A stretch of 64,000 nucleotides of DNA from Rhipidocladum racemiflorum. Its lineage: Eukaryota > Streptophyta > Magnoliopsida > Poales > Poaceae. The notes under the pieces are model-generated. The model was not told the DNA's origin. It saw only the letters and a program-made list of their open reading frames with translations, and searched no databases. A program made the translations under genes and the position numbers. This document shows positions 46,201 to 57,982 of this stretch, piece by piece (the first letter of the stretch is position 1; the number at the start of each line of letters is the position of its first letter). The stretch covers positions 42,689,749 to 42,753,748 of the forward strand of contig CM070590.1 in NCBI GenBank assembly GCA_036346355.1, read 5' to 3'.

Positions 46201-46899
46201 TTCGAATAGCCGTGTCCGCGGTATTGGACATCGCTCGGGAATTACAGTCAAGGGTTAGACTTTCTTGAAAAATAACTTGGATTTGAAAGGTTGGGTTTGG
46301 TTTAATCATGATGTTGATGGAAATGTGGATTAGGATCGGGAAGGATGTTTATTAAACGTCTGGAAAAGTTATTGATCTCATACTTGTTTCTACTGCTTTC
46401 GAATCTACTTATGCTACTTGTCAAATGCTGTTTTACTGCAAATATACCTAGAGCTATTCCTTTGTATTAAGCCATGCATGTAGTATATTAGCCTGCATTC
46501 TGTGCATGACTCGCTGAGTACCAAGTACTCACCCTTGCCACAATACAACACCTGTTGAAGAGGAGTCTACACCAGCCTTGGAGGAGGAGCTCCTAGAAGA
46601 CCCGTCTAGCTAGGGAGCGAGCCCAGTCAGTTGCCTGTGGTATACTGGATGGCGCCACGAAGTTATCTTATTTTTCGCTGCTATTATTTCTCTCTTATTA
46701 AGTTTCGCCCTGAGTGGCGTATATTTGTAACTTGACCCTAAGGTCAAGCAACCAGTTTGATTATCTATTTAAAGTACTTTATTAGTATCGTGTGGTATGA
46801 TTGTGATATTTACCGATGTTAAGACTGTGTGCACTAGCGCGTTCCTGGACTAGTGCTGAATACACAGAGGGTCCGGATTTGCAAATTCAGGTCCCGACA
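43273..46899 (+). repeat. E4 3' LTR (3.63 kb)
   Basis: TGTAACACCCC...GGTCCCGACA with TATTTAA at 43891. It lacks a 20-base TTATTTGG-type repeat unit found in the 5' LTR near 33705 and lacks the MITE. The first acidic segment is damaged (GAGATTGAAGTGCTAGAATGA), while the second (about 46552-46613) is intact with TAG. Confidence 0.92.
43891..43897 (+). promoter_or_regulatory. TATA-like box of E4 3' LTR
   Basis: TATTTAA followed by TGCGCC, matching 34262 in the 5' LTR. Confidence 0.6.
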
Positions 46900-47500
46900 C
46901 AGTAACACCCCAAAATTTTGCTTTTCTTAAATTCATGTGTGATTTGGCACTTTGGTGAATTTTGGAATTTTCTGGAATTTATTTGGATTTATTTGGAATT
47001 TATTTGAATTTATTCTATTTTGAAATAATTAAATAATTTATCTTTGCAAATAAAATTTTGTTGGAAATATTTTATTTGAGTCCAAAATGCCCCAAAATAT
47101 TTTCCAGAATTTTTCTGGAATTTTTCTGAGTCTTTTGCTATTTTTAATGATTTAAATGAATTTCTGGGAATTATTTGAATTATTTAATCGCTGGAATTCT
47201 GAACCGGGTCGGTTACTGTTCCTCGGGTCCGAGTCGGACTCGAGTCCGACCCGAGCCGGCTGCGCCACTTGACTTGACTCAACCGCGTCTGAAACCTAAC
47301 CTATGGACTGTTGGATCAAGATCCAACGGTCAGGATCAACCCGTGCGAGACCACGGCCGCACCCGAGCGATCCCCGCCGTCCATCGTGCCACGTGGACGG
47401 CTGAGATCAAGCCACATCGCCTCGCCATGTCCAGGACGGACTCCGCCGCCTGTACCGGTTTCACCGCGGATTTCTGCGGGGATCTCGGCGTCCGCGCCGG

Positions 47501-47507
47501 TATTTAA
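47501..47507 (+). promoter_or_regulatory. TATA-like box of the 46900 LTR fragment
   Basis: TATTTAA 0.6 kb into the LTR, conserved position. Confidence 0.55.
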
Positions 47508-48712
47508 TGCCCGGACCCGCGCCCGAGGATCGCCTTTGCCTCGTGCGTCGTTCGCCCCACGCGCCCTAGCCCTAGCCGCCGCCGTTCTCCCGCTATTGCT
47601 CGCCGTAGTTGGAGAAGCCTCCGCCGCTGTTTTTGCTTCGCCCCGCCGTCGTCCGTCGTCCGTCGTCCTCCGCCGCCGTTGAGCCCAGATCCAAGTTCCT
47701 CGCGTCAAGACGCGTTCGGGGGTGCCAGTGTTCACACCGGAGGAGCCCCGCAGCGCCGTTGCCAAGGTTGTCGTCCCCGTCTCCGGCTGGTCAGCTCCGC
47801 CGCACGCCTTCGCTGGAACCCGAGCTCGGACAGCCGTTGGATCCAGATCGGACGGCTACGGTAAGCCACGTGTAACCCAAACCCTAGAAACTAGATCGGA
47901 TCTGGACCGTTGGATCAAGATCCAACGGCCCATGATCGGCCACGTCACCCGTAACGTAATCCACATTACGGGGTTAGCGTTATTCTCAACCGTTGGATCT
48001 AGATTCAACGGCGTAGATTTACCGCGTTCACTCCAACGCGGGATAACCAGATCTGATCTGGCCGTTGATTTTCAAATCAACGGTTGAGATCGCGCCACGT
48101 GGCGGGGAGGCCAACCGACGCGGTCAGCGCGGTCAGCGCCGCGATGTGGAACGCGTGTCTCGACACGCGGCCCGCGTGTCGAGGGCCCACCGCCGCCGCC
48201 ACACCAGCCGCGGCGTCCGACGCCAAGAATGACGCCGTGGGTCCGAGCCGAGCCATGGGCTGAGCCCGTGGTCTGGCTGACGTCAGCCGCCCAATCAGAG
48301 GCTGCCACGTGTCACTGCTGACGCAATAAATGATTTTCTGAAAAAAAGAAAATGATTAATTAATTGGAATAATTGATTTCAGATTTTGATTCAAACTTCA
48401 AACGCTTATAACTTTTGCATTTTAACTCCGATTTGAGTGATTCAAATTTCTAAATTTGTATAAAATTGAGATCTACCTAATCATGAATTTTATTTAATTT
48501 TTGGACTAAAGTTTTTCTCTGTAATATTATTTAATTGATTATTTAAAATTCAAAATGCTATAACTTTTGCATTTAAACCCCGAATTTGACGATTCCAATT
48601 TCTAAAAATTTATAAAATTATGTTCTCTCTATTTATGAACTTTATCTGGATGTTTGGACACTTCTTGTCTACTTTTTATTTATTATTTGCTATTTGCACG
48701 CTTTACGAGTAG

Positions 48713-50049
48713 ACGTTGAAGTGCCGGAAGGATTTGAAGGAGAGGTGTTGACACAGGAGCCAGCTCAGGACCAAGAACAAGTGATTTTTGAAGGCAAGTT
48801 GTGCTTTGACCATGTTGATCCCATTTTCAAATTAATTTGGTTTAAATTATTGCATGCTAGTTTGATTAGAAAATGCTTTACTTAATTAGGGGAAAGTAGA
48901 TAAATGCCGAATTGCTGTATGACACCTTGGTTAAATTAAATATGTGACATGACCACCTTGTCACCCTAGTTGTGGATTACTAGTTGGACATTATTAAATT
49001 GCCAACATGGGAATTTAGAACGTTGTAGTAGATTGCTTAGACCTGCTACGTGCTTATGACATGATTTTGGACAATCAAATGTTAATATTGACTTAATGAT
49101 ATACTGAACCTGTTTTGGAAAGGTATCATGTGTTGAGATGTTGATGGCACGTGGTGCATGGTAATCAACTGGGGTTTGATAAATAGTTTTCGACCGGGGC
49201 ATGTGGTAAGAATGATCGGGTGGGCCAGTTGTGGCACCGGGAATGTTGGTTTGGATCTTCGGGTAGTCTTGCCCTGGTCACCCTAAGGACTTAACCTTGC
49301 AAGCCTTTGAACTGAGTCAAGCGTGCAACCACATGTCCGTAATGGGACGGACCTAGTTAATTAAGTTGCTAATAACGTACCTGTGGGACCTCAGGTTGTC
49401 AACTACACCCTTTGTGTAGTTGTACGGGGGAGCGTACCGGGGCTGCGGCCAGGTACCCATCTAACGGTTGATTGGCCTAAACTTCGCCTTAGCTAAGGGA
49501 AGGGTTAGTGTGCAATAACCGGGGAGGACCACTTGTGCTGTTAGAAGTTTCCGAAAGACTTTGTTACGGACACTCGCCTTCGTGGTGTTTGACTGTATCT
49601 TGTTGGTAAAGGGCATAACCTCTGCAGAGTGTAAAATCTATTCGAATAGCCGTGTCCGCGGCATTGGACATCGCTCGGGAATTACAGTCAAGGGTTAGAC
49701 TTTCTTGAAAATAACTTGGCCTTTAAAGGTTGGGTTTGGTTTAATAATGATGTTGATGGAAATGTGGATTAGGATTTGGAGAAGATGTTTATTAAACTTC
49801 TGGAAAAGTTATTTACCTTATACTTGTTTCTACTGCTTTCGAATCTACTTATGATACTTGTCAAATGCTCTTTACTGCCAATATACCCTGAGCTATTCCT
49901 TTGTACTAAGCCATGCATGTAGTATATTAGCCTGCATTCTGTGCATGACTTGCTGAGTACCAAGTACTCACCCTTGCTGCAATACAACACCAGTTGAAGA
50001 GGAGACTACGCCAGCTTTGGAGGAGTTCCAGGAGGAACCGTCTAACTAG
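48713..50049 (+). CDS. Putative spliced acidic gene in the 46900 LTR fragment (exons 48713-48793 and 49994-50049)
   Basis: First segment DVEVPEGFEGEVLTQEPAQ...VIFE to the GAAG|GCAAGT donor. Second segment VEEETTPALEE-FQEEPSN with TAG at 50047-50049. It differs from the solo LTR copy by one whole missing GAG codon, an in-frame change. Most other differences are silent. Confidence 0.45.
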
Positions 50050-50165
50050 GAAGCGAGCCCAGTCAGTTGCCTGTGGTATACTGGATGGCGCCACGATGTT
50101 ATTTCACTTTTTCCGCTGCTATTACTTCTCTTTTAACAAGTTTCGCCCTGCGAGGTGTATATTTG

Positions 50166-50212
50166 ATGCTGGTCTGGTAGCTGTTGTTGTAAGCAAACTC
50201 AGAATAAGGAAG
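50166..50212 (-). pseudogene. GB integrase fragment, left of the solo LTR
   Basis: On the minus strand it encodes LPYSEFAYNNSYQTSI, the continuation of the GB integrase that ends KKWDEC at 53882. The solo LTR splits the gene here. Beyond 50166 the remaining GB 3' portion is lost. Confidence 0.85.
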
Positions 50213-50500
50213 TGTCGGGACCCGAATTTGCAAATCCGGACCCTCTGTGTATTCAGCACTAGTCCATGAACGCGCTAGTGCACACAGTCTCAACATTGGT
50301 AAATATCACAATCATACCACTCGATACTAATGAAGTACTTTAATTAGATAATCAAACTGGTTGCTCGACCTTAGGGTCAAGTTACAAATATACGCCTCGC
50401 AGGGCGAAACTTATTAAAAGAGAAATAATAGCAGCGGAAAAAGTGAAATAACATCGTGGCGCGATCCAATATACCACAGGCAACTGACTGGGCTCGCTCC

Positions 50501-51838
50501 CTAGTTAGACGGTTCCTCCTGGAGCTCCTCCTCCAAAGCTGGTGTAGTCTCCTCTTCAACTGGTGTTGTATTGGGGCAAGGGTGAGTACTTGGTACTCAG
50601 CAAGTCATGCACAGAATGCAAACTAATATACTACATGCATGGCTTAATACAAAGGAACGGCTATGAGTATAATTGCAGTAAACAGCATTTGACAAATAGC
50701 ATAAGTAGATTCGAAAGCAGTAGAAATGAGTATAAGATCAATAACTTTTCCTGGAGTTAAATAAACATCTTTTCCTAACCTAATCCACATTTCCATCAAC
50801 ATCATTATTAAACCAAACCCAACCTTTCAAGTCCAAGTTATTTTCAAGAAAGTCTAACCCTTGACTGTAATCCCCGAGCGATGTCCATTACCGCGGACAC
50901 AGCTATTCGAATAGATTTTTCACTCTGCAGAGGTTATGCACTTTACCCACAAGATACAGTCAAACACCACGAAGGCGAGTGTCCGTAACAGAGTCTTTCG
51001 GAAATTTCCAACAGTACAAGTGGTCCTCCCCGGCGGTTGCACGCTAACCCTTCCCTTAACGAAGGCAAAGTTTAGGCCAATCCACCGTTAGATGGGTACC
51101 TAGCCGCAGCCCCGGTACGCTCCCCCGTACAACTACACATAGGGTGTAGTTGACAACCTGAGGTCCCACAGGTACGTTATTAGCAACTTAATCAACTAGG
51201 TCCGTCCCATTACAGACATGTGGTTGCACGTTTGACTCAGTTCAAAGGCTTACAAGGTTATGTCCTTAGGGTGACCAGGGCAAGACTACCCGAAGAACCA
51301 AATCGACGTTCCCGGTGCCACAACTGGCCCACCTGATCATTCTTGCCACATGCCCTGGTCAAAATCTATTTATCAAACCCCAGTTGATTACCATGCACCA
51401 CGTGCCATCAGCATCACAACACATGATACCTTTCCAAAACAGGTTCAATATATCATTAAGTCAATCTTAACATTGGATTGTCCAAATCATGTCATAAGCG
51501 CGTAGCAGGTCTAAGCAATCTACTACAACGATCTAAATTCCCATGTTGGCAATTTAATAATGTCCAACTAGTAATCCACAACTAGGGTGACAAGGGGTCC
51601 TGGCACATATTTAAATAATCAAGGTGTCATACAGCAATTTGGCATTTATCTAATTTCCCATAATTAAGTAAAGCATTTTCTAATCAAACTAGCATGCAAT
51701 AATTTAAACCAAATTAATTTTGAAAATTGGGATCAACATGGTCAAAGCACAACTTGCCTTCAAAAAGTACTTGTTCTTGGTCCTGAGCTGGCTCCTGTGT
51801 CAACACCTCTCCTTCGAATCCTTCCGGCACTTCAACGT
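50501..51838 (-). CDS. Putative spliced acidic gene in the solo LTR (exons 51758-51838 and 50501-50559)
   Basis: DVEVPEGFEGEVLTQEPAQ...VLFE, GC donor, then VEEETTPALEEELQEEPSN and TAG (50501-50503). Both segments are fully open. The solo LTR still has the TATA-like box (53248) and a GTAAGC donor-like site near 52900, so the LTR gene could be expressed without any retrotransposon body. Confidence 0.45.
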
Positions 51839-53247
51839 CTACTCGTATAGCATGCAAATAGCAAATAATAAATAAACAGTAGACAAGAAGTGTCCAAACA
51901 TCCAAATAAAGTTCATAAACAGAGAGAACATAATTTTATAAATTTTTAGAAACTGGAATCGTCAAATTTGGATTTTAAATGCAAAAGATACAAGCATTTA
52001 GAGTTTAAAATAATCAATTAAATATTAATACAGAGAAAAACTTTAGCCCAAAAATTAAATAAAATTCATCATTAGGTAGATCTCAATTTTATACAAATTT
52101 CGAAATTTGAATCACTCAAATCGGAGTTAAAATGCAAAAGTTATAAGCATTTGAAGTTTGAATCAAATTCTGAAATCATTAAATCGAATTAATAAATCAT
52201 TTTCTTTTTTGGAAATTAATTATTACGTCAGCAAGGACACGTGTCAACCTCTGATTGCGCCGCTGACGTCAGCCGGTCTACGGGCTCAGCCCACGGCTCG
52301 GCTTGGGTCCACCGTGGACCCGGTCCACGGCTCACGTGACTAACATGTGGGACCCCACGGGTGACATCATTGCTGACGTTAGCGGGGACTCAAGATCATA
52401 CCGACAGGTGGGACCACCGGTGACGCGTCATTGCCGACGTCACCGCACTACCGGGTGGCCGTTGATGGCACCCCATGACGCCGGGCCGTGACGTCATGGT
52501 GCGGTTTAGCGTCGGCCGACACGCGGCCCGGCGTGTCGGCGTCACGCGACGCTGCAGACGGCGACCGCGTCGGTCCAACTTCCTCCCACGTGGCACAATC
52601 TCGCCCGTTGATTTGGAAATCAACGGTGCGGATTAGATCTAAGGTTTACGCGTTTGGAATAACGCGGTGAATTTGGGCCGTACGATCTAAATCGGACGGT
52701 CGAGATTGGACCTAGTACGGTGCAACGCGTGCTACACGATTGGATCTAAGCCGTTGGATCTAGATCCAACGGTTGAGAATAGATCTAGGATTTGCAACGG
52801 AAATAACGCACGGCGACGTGGCCGAACGTGGGCCGTTGGATCTTGATCCAACGGTCCAGATCTAATCTGGAGGGTTAGGGTTTTGGGAACACGTGGCTTA
52901 CCGTGGCCGTTCGATCTTGATCCGACGGTGCACGGAGCTCGCGGGCGGTGATGGCGTTGCGGCGGAGCAGGGTGGCCGGAGGCGGTGATGAAGACGAGCC
53001 CGATGGTGATTGGGGGCGTCTCCAGCGAAGTGAGTTGGCTCCACGGGTGCGGCTCGTCGTGAGGACTCCGGATCTGGGTTCCGCTGCGGCGGAGAACGAC
53101 AGACGGCGGCGGGGCGAGGCAAGAACCGTGGCGGAGGAGGAAGCTAACTACGGCGAGCAATAGCGGGTCGACGGCGGCGGCTAGGGCTAGGGCACTTGGG
53201 GCAAACGACGCACGAGGCAAAGGCAAACCTCGGGCGTGGGTCTGGGC

Positions 53248-53255
53248 ATTAAATA
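53248..53255 (-). promoter_or_regulatory. TATA-like box of the solo LTR
   Basis: ATTAAATA in plus orientation (TATTTAAT on the LTR strand), at the conserved position. Confidence 0.55.
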
Positions 53256-53876
53256 CCGGCACGGACGCCGAGATCCCCGCGGAATCCGCGGTGAAGCCGG
53301 TTCGGGCGGCGGAGTCCATCCTGGACACGGCGAGGGCGACGTGGCATGCGCTCAGCCGTTGGATCGAGATCCAATGGCCATGCGGGTTCGGGCTCGGGTC
53401 TGGCTCGGGCGAGCTGGCTGGCTCGATCGGAGCTGGGCTCGGGTGACGTGGCTCAATTGTGGCCGTTGGATCTCGATCCAACGGTCACGCGCGTTAGGGT
53501 TCGGTCGAGCGGGTTCGACCAGATCAACTGGCTCGGGTCGGACTCGAGTCTGACTCGGACTCGGGTCCGGTCGGATGAACAGTACAAACCGGTTAGGTTT
53601 TTCCAGCGATTAAATAATCCAATTAATTCCCAGAAATTCATTTAATTCATTAAAAATAGTAAAATACTCAGAAAAATTCTGGAAAATATTTTGGAATATT
53701 TTGGGCTCAAATAAAATATTTCCAACAAAATTTTATTTGCAAAGTTAAATTCTTTAATTATTTCAAAATGGAATAAATTCAAATAAATTCCAAATAAATT
53801 TCAGAAAATTCCAAAAATTCACCAAAGTGCCAAATCACTCATGAATTTAAGAAAAGCAAATTTTTGGGGTGTTACA

Positions 53877-56800
53877 TGAAGGCACTCATCCCATTTCTTC
53901 CCATAAGACAGAAGACAATCCCTCAACATGTCCTCAAGGATCTGATTGACCCTCTCGGTTTGGCCGTCTGTTTGTGGATGATACGCTGAGCTGTGGAGTA
54001 GCTTGGTGCCCAATGCCGCATGCAAACTTCTCCAGAATTGGGAGACAAACTGAGAGCCTCGATCTGAAACTATTCGCCTTGGCACTCCATGAAGGCACAC
54101 AATCTAGGATATGTACAGCTCCGCATATTTGATGGCTCGGTAGGTGGTGCGAATGGCTAGGAAATGCGCGGACTTCGTCAACCGATCGACTATAACCCAG
54201 ATCGAGTCATGACCTGAAGAAGTCGTCGGCAGGCCGGTGATGAAATCCGTGCCTATGTCTTCCCACTTCCAACTCGGAATAGGCAACGGTTGAAGAGTAC
54301 CGGCTGGCTTAAGATGTTCCGCCTTCACCCTTTTGCATACGTCACATTCAGCCACATCGCGAGCAATCTCATGCTTCATGCTAGTCCACCAAAACCGTTG
54401 CTTCAGGTCTTGGTACATTTTGTTACTGCCCGGATGGATCGCGAGCAAGGAGTTGTGGGCTTCATCAAGAACCTTTCTTCGCAATTCCTGGTTCTCGAGG
54501 ACGACCAAGCACTCACCGAACCATAAAGTTCCACTATCATCAAGATGGAAGTCAGGGGCTTGGCCGGAACTCAGTTTGCTGCATATTATGGCAACCTCAC
54601 TGTCCCCCTTTTGTGCTTCCCTAATCTGATCCAACAGCGTGGAATTTAACTCCAAATTTTCCAAGGACCCTTTTTCAACCATCTCTAAGCCAAGTTTCTG
54701 GAATTCGGCACAGAGGGTGGCACTTTGGGGGTTGAAGAGTGACGCAATTGCATCGAGCCTTGCGACTCAACGCGTTAGCCACCACATTGGCTTTCCCCGG
54801 GTGGTAATGCACTTCCAGGCTGTAGTCTTTGATCAACTCAAGCCACCTTCGTTGCCTCATATTCAGATCTGCCTGAGTGAAGATGTACTTGAGACTCTTG
54901 TGATGGGTGTAGATATTACACTTGTTCCCAAGGAGATAGTGGCGCCAAATTTTCAAGGCGTGGACCACTGCTGCAAGCTCCAAGTCATGAGTTGGGTAGT
55001 GCTCTTCATGACGCTTTAATTGCCGAGATGCATAGGCAACAACCCAGCCTTCTTGCATAAGCACACAACCAAGGCCGATACCTGATGCCTCGCAATACAC
55101 ATCGAACGGCTTGTGGACATCAGGTTGGGTAAGAACAGAAGCTGTAGTTAGGTGCTGCTTCAGAGTTTGGAATGCTCGCTCACAACCCACTGACCATTTG
55201 AACTCAACACCCTTCTTCAACAGTTCGGTCATAGGTTTGGCAACCTTGGAGAAGTCCTGAATGAAATGGCGATAATAGCCGGCAAGTCCAAGGAAACTAC
55301 GGATCTCCATGACAGTTTTGGGCTGTTCCCACTTGAGGACATCCAGCACTTTACTTGGGTCAAGAGCGATGCCTTGCTCAGAGAGGACATGTCCCAAGAA
55401 GGATAGCTCCTTCAGCCAAAATTCGCACATGCTGAACTTGGCATAAAGGCGATGTTCCCGGAGTCGCTCGAGAACGACATGAAGATGCCTCACATGCTCT
55501 TCTTTGCTTTTCGAGTAGACGAGGATGTCATGGACAAAAATGACTACAAAAGAGTCAAGCTCCACCATGAAGATGGAGTTCATAAGGTACATGAAGTACG
55601 CTGGTGCATTCATCAGACCAAACGATATGACAGTGTACTCATACAGGCCATATCGGGTAGAGAAGGCCGTCTTTGGAATATCCTCGGCCCGAATTTTGAT
55701 TTGATGGTACCCGAGCCTCAAGTCAATCTTGGAGAACACCCGTGCACTAGCAAGCTGATCGAACAGGATGTCAATTCGAGGCAGAGGGTACTTGTTCTTG
55801 ACAGTGACTGCATTCAGCGGTCGATAATCCACACAGAGTCGAAGGGAGCCGTCCTTCTTGGTCACGAAGAGAGCCGAGCAGCCCCAGGGTGAGGAGCACG
55901 GGCGAATGAACCCCTTATCCATCAGTTCCTTCAGTTGCTTCTTCAACTCGGCCAATTCATTTGGCGGCATATGATACGGCTGCTTGGAAACTGGAGCAGT
56001 CCCGGGTTGAAGTTCGACTACAAATTCTATATCCCGATCGGGCGGCATCCCCAGCAGTTCCACTGGGAACACATCCGGGTATTCCGAAACCACGGAGATG
56101 GATTCTAATTCCTCAACTTCAGTGCCATTCAAGGAGTAAAGAGCGGTCTTGCCATCATCCAGGAGTAGAGTCAGCAAGTCGACCTTCGGTCCCTTGAGCG
56201 AGATGGAGCGATGAGAGCAATCGAGGATAGCCTGCTGCCGTGTGAGCTAGTTCATGCCCAAGATGACATATATTCCACGAAGATCGAGGAGCAACAGGTT
56301 GTCAAGGAAAAGAACCCCTTGGATTTGCATAGTGGCCTTCCGGACCACTTGATTTGCAACAATCTTAGAACCCGGTGCTTCAATTAGGAACGAGGTACGG
56401 CCAAAACTCACTTTCATCTAATGTTGCATGACAAAATCTTTGCTAATGAAGGAATGGGAAGCCCCCAAGTCAAATAACACCCTAGCAGCATGTCCCTCAA
56501 TGCATAACGTACCCGTCAGCACGGTGGAGCCCTCAGGAATCGCCTCAGCAACCACATAGTTGATGCGGCCACGGGTAGGTGCAGGAAGTGGAGGTGGTGC
56601 AGTCGCGCCTTGAGGTCTTGGGGCGTTGGAATTGTTGGCCCTCCTTGGGAAGGGACAATCGCGGATGAAATGCCCCGCACACCCACAGTTGTAGCATGGG
56701 CCAGGTCCAGAGTTCGTCACCTCTCGCACTTCGGGCTGTGGCTGTGGAGGTTGAGGAGCAGCGACAGGAGGCCTGGCCATCCCAGCTGGTAGGGGAGGCA

Positions 56801-57623
56801 CAAGAGCGGGGGCCCTCGGTGATGGAAAAGTAATCCGTGCCCGCTATGAACTGCCACCTGCCGAGAACTGTGCTGTCCTCTTTCGCTTCTTCTCCTCTTG
56901 GTGGTTCTTCATCTTGTGCTCCACCATAATCGCCCGACTCACCAAGGCATTGAAGTCAGCGAAGTCGCATACTGAAAGTTTGTCTTGCATCTTGGTGGAT
57001 AGCCCATTCATGAATCTACTCTGCTTCTTCTGATCAGTGTCAACTTCCTCCGGCGCGTATTGAGCCAAGTAATTGAACTCTCATGAGTAGTCCATCACTG
57101 ACTTGCTCAACTGCTTGAGGGCAAGAAACTGCTGCTTCTTGATGTCCATGAGTCCTTTCGGGATGTGGTACGCCAGGAAAGCCTCACAGAACTCCGCCCA
57201 GGTCACCTGATGACCGGCAGGCTACATGACCACGAAGTTGGCCCACCACGCTCCAGCAGGACCTTGAAGCTGCTGCGCTGCGAAGGGAGCCTTCTGTAGG
57301 TCCTCGCAGTGGATAAGAGCAAACTTCTACTCTATCGCGCGCAGCCAATCATCAGCCTCTAACGGATCACTGGCCCGAGAGAAGCTCGGCGGCTGAGTGT
57401 GTAGGAAATCCAGGTAGCCATTGGGTCGGCCTCGCCCTTCACCGCGGCCACCTGGAGCGGCCTGATTCTGGACCAGCATCTCTAAGATTCGATTGGTAGT
57501 CTGCTGGTTCTGCTCTGATCGCAGCAACACATCCAGCAGGTTTGGACGAGGAGGCGGATCACTACCGCCAGGCTGCGATCACCCAGCGTCATCATCACCT
57601 CCCAAACCACCGCGGGTCCTCAT
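53877..57623 (-). pseudogene. GB gag-pro-RT-RNase H-integrase
   Basis: gag ATG at 57623 (MRTRGGLGGDDD). Capsid blocks LEADDWLRAIE and AQYAPEEVDTDQKKQSRF, zinc knuckle CYNCGCAGHFIRDC (about 56700), protease LFDLGASHSF (the usual DSG is DLG). A 500-codon open RT-RNase H frame (54675-56177) follows, then integrase with an intact HHCC motif, DFITGLP, VSDRGSQF and TDGQTERVNQ. Several in-frame stops break gag and protease, one TAG (about 54103) breaks integrase, and a frameshift at about 54760 separates RNase H from integrase. RT has FVHD where FIDD or FVDD is expected. RNase H has CEAS, THHKS and ANALS where CDAS, TDHKS and ADALS are usual. It is enzymatically dead as written. Confidence 0.9.
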
Positions 57624-57670
57624 TCTGTCGTCAACCAAGTCAGACAACAAGAGTTAGGCCGCACGGAAAG
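53877..57670 (-). mobile_element. GB: second Ty3-gypsy element, internal region only
   Basis: gag, protease, RT, RNase H and most of integrase on the minus strand. No LTR of its own is in the window. The integrase side is broken by the solo LTR and the junction at 50166. The 5' side is cut at 57670 by the Tat-lineage LTR. It differs in sequence from E1-E4 but has the same domain order and is chromovirus-like. Confidence 0.85.
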
Positions 57671-57975
57671 TGTCGGCGTATTAGCCAACAGACCCCTTCC
57701 GGAGAGGGGGTATACTAAGTTCTAACCGGGGCTTTCGTGGAGATCACTCGAGAAATGGAGAACCGGGGGCGAAGTATGCAAGGAGACAGGCGGTTTGTCA
57801 GGTTCGGGCCCTCCGCAGAGTAATAACCCTACTCCTGTGTTCTGGTATTATGGCGTGCCCGGGGGGAGCTGGAAGATGAATAGCTACTCGGAGCAACCCA
57901 GATCAACTCACCCGTAATGGAAAGTCTAGCCTGAGAAAAGTGATCGAACCCCTCCCCCCATGCACCCCGACACAA

Positions 57976-57982
57976 TTTTATA
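57976..57982 (-). promoter_or_regulatory. TATA box in Tat LTR
   Basis: TTTTATA in plus orientation (TATAAAA on the element strand), about 700 bp into the LTR. Confidence 0.6.

Larger units (their letters stand above)
33622..46899 (+). mobile_element. E4: most complete Ty3-gypsy (Tekay/Del-like) element
   Basis: 5' LTR (33622-37499), primer site (37504-37515), ORF0 (37716-38493), gag-pol (38752-43237), stem-loop, polypurine tract (43260-43272) and 3' LTR (43273-46899). The polyprotein has only three in-frame stops and one frameshift. No 5-bp target duplication is visible: the left flank is CGCGC and the right flank CAGTA. The two LTRs are near-identical in places but strongly different in others (for example 33990-34030 and 34930-34990), so the element may be a recombinant of two relatives. 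Confidence 0.92.
46900..50165 (+). repeat. Forward LTR fragment, 3' end missing
   Basis: Begins CAGTAACACCCC, with the TG start changed or lost, one base after the E4 LTR end. It runs to CGCCCTGCGAGGTGTATATTTG, about 190 bp short of a normal LTR end, and there joins integrase sequence of element GB. It has TATTTAA at 47501, a strong GTAAGC donor-like site near 47861 and both acidic segments. It is a different insertion from E4. Confidence 0.85.
50213..53876 (-). mobile_element. Solo LTR inserted in GB integrase
   Basis: TGTCGGGACC...GGTGTTACA in plus orientation, 3.66 kb, with no primer site or polypurine tract on either side. Flanks GGAAG (50208-50212) and TGAAG (53877-53881) form a 5-bp target duplication with one mismatch. 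Removing the LTR rejoins a continuous integrase frame (WDECLPYSEF). It arose from an element whose two LTRs recombined. Confidence 0.88.

Noticed and set aside
54290..54629. Plus-strand frames opposite GB integrase and RT
   Set aside because: They are complements of well-supported minus-strand pol domains.
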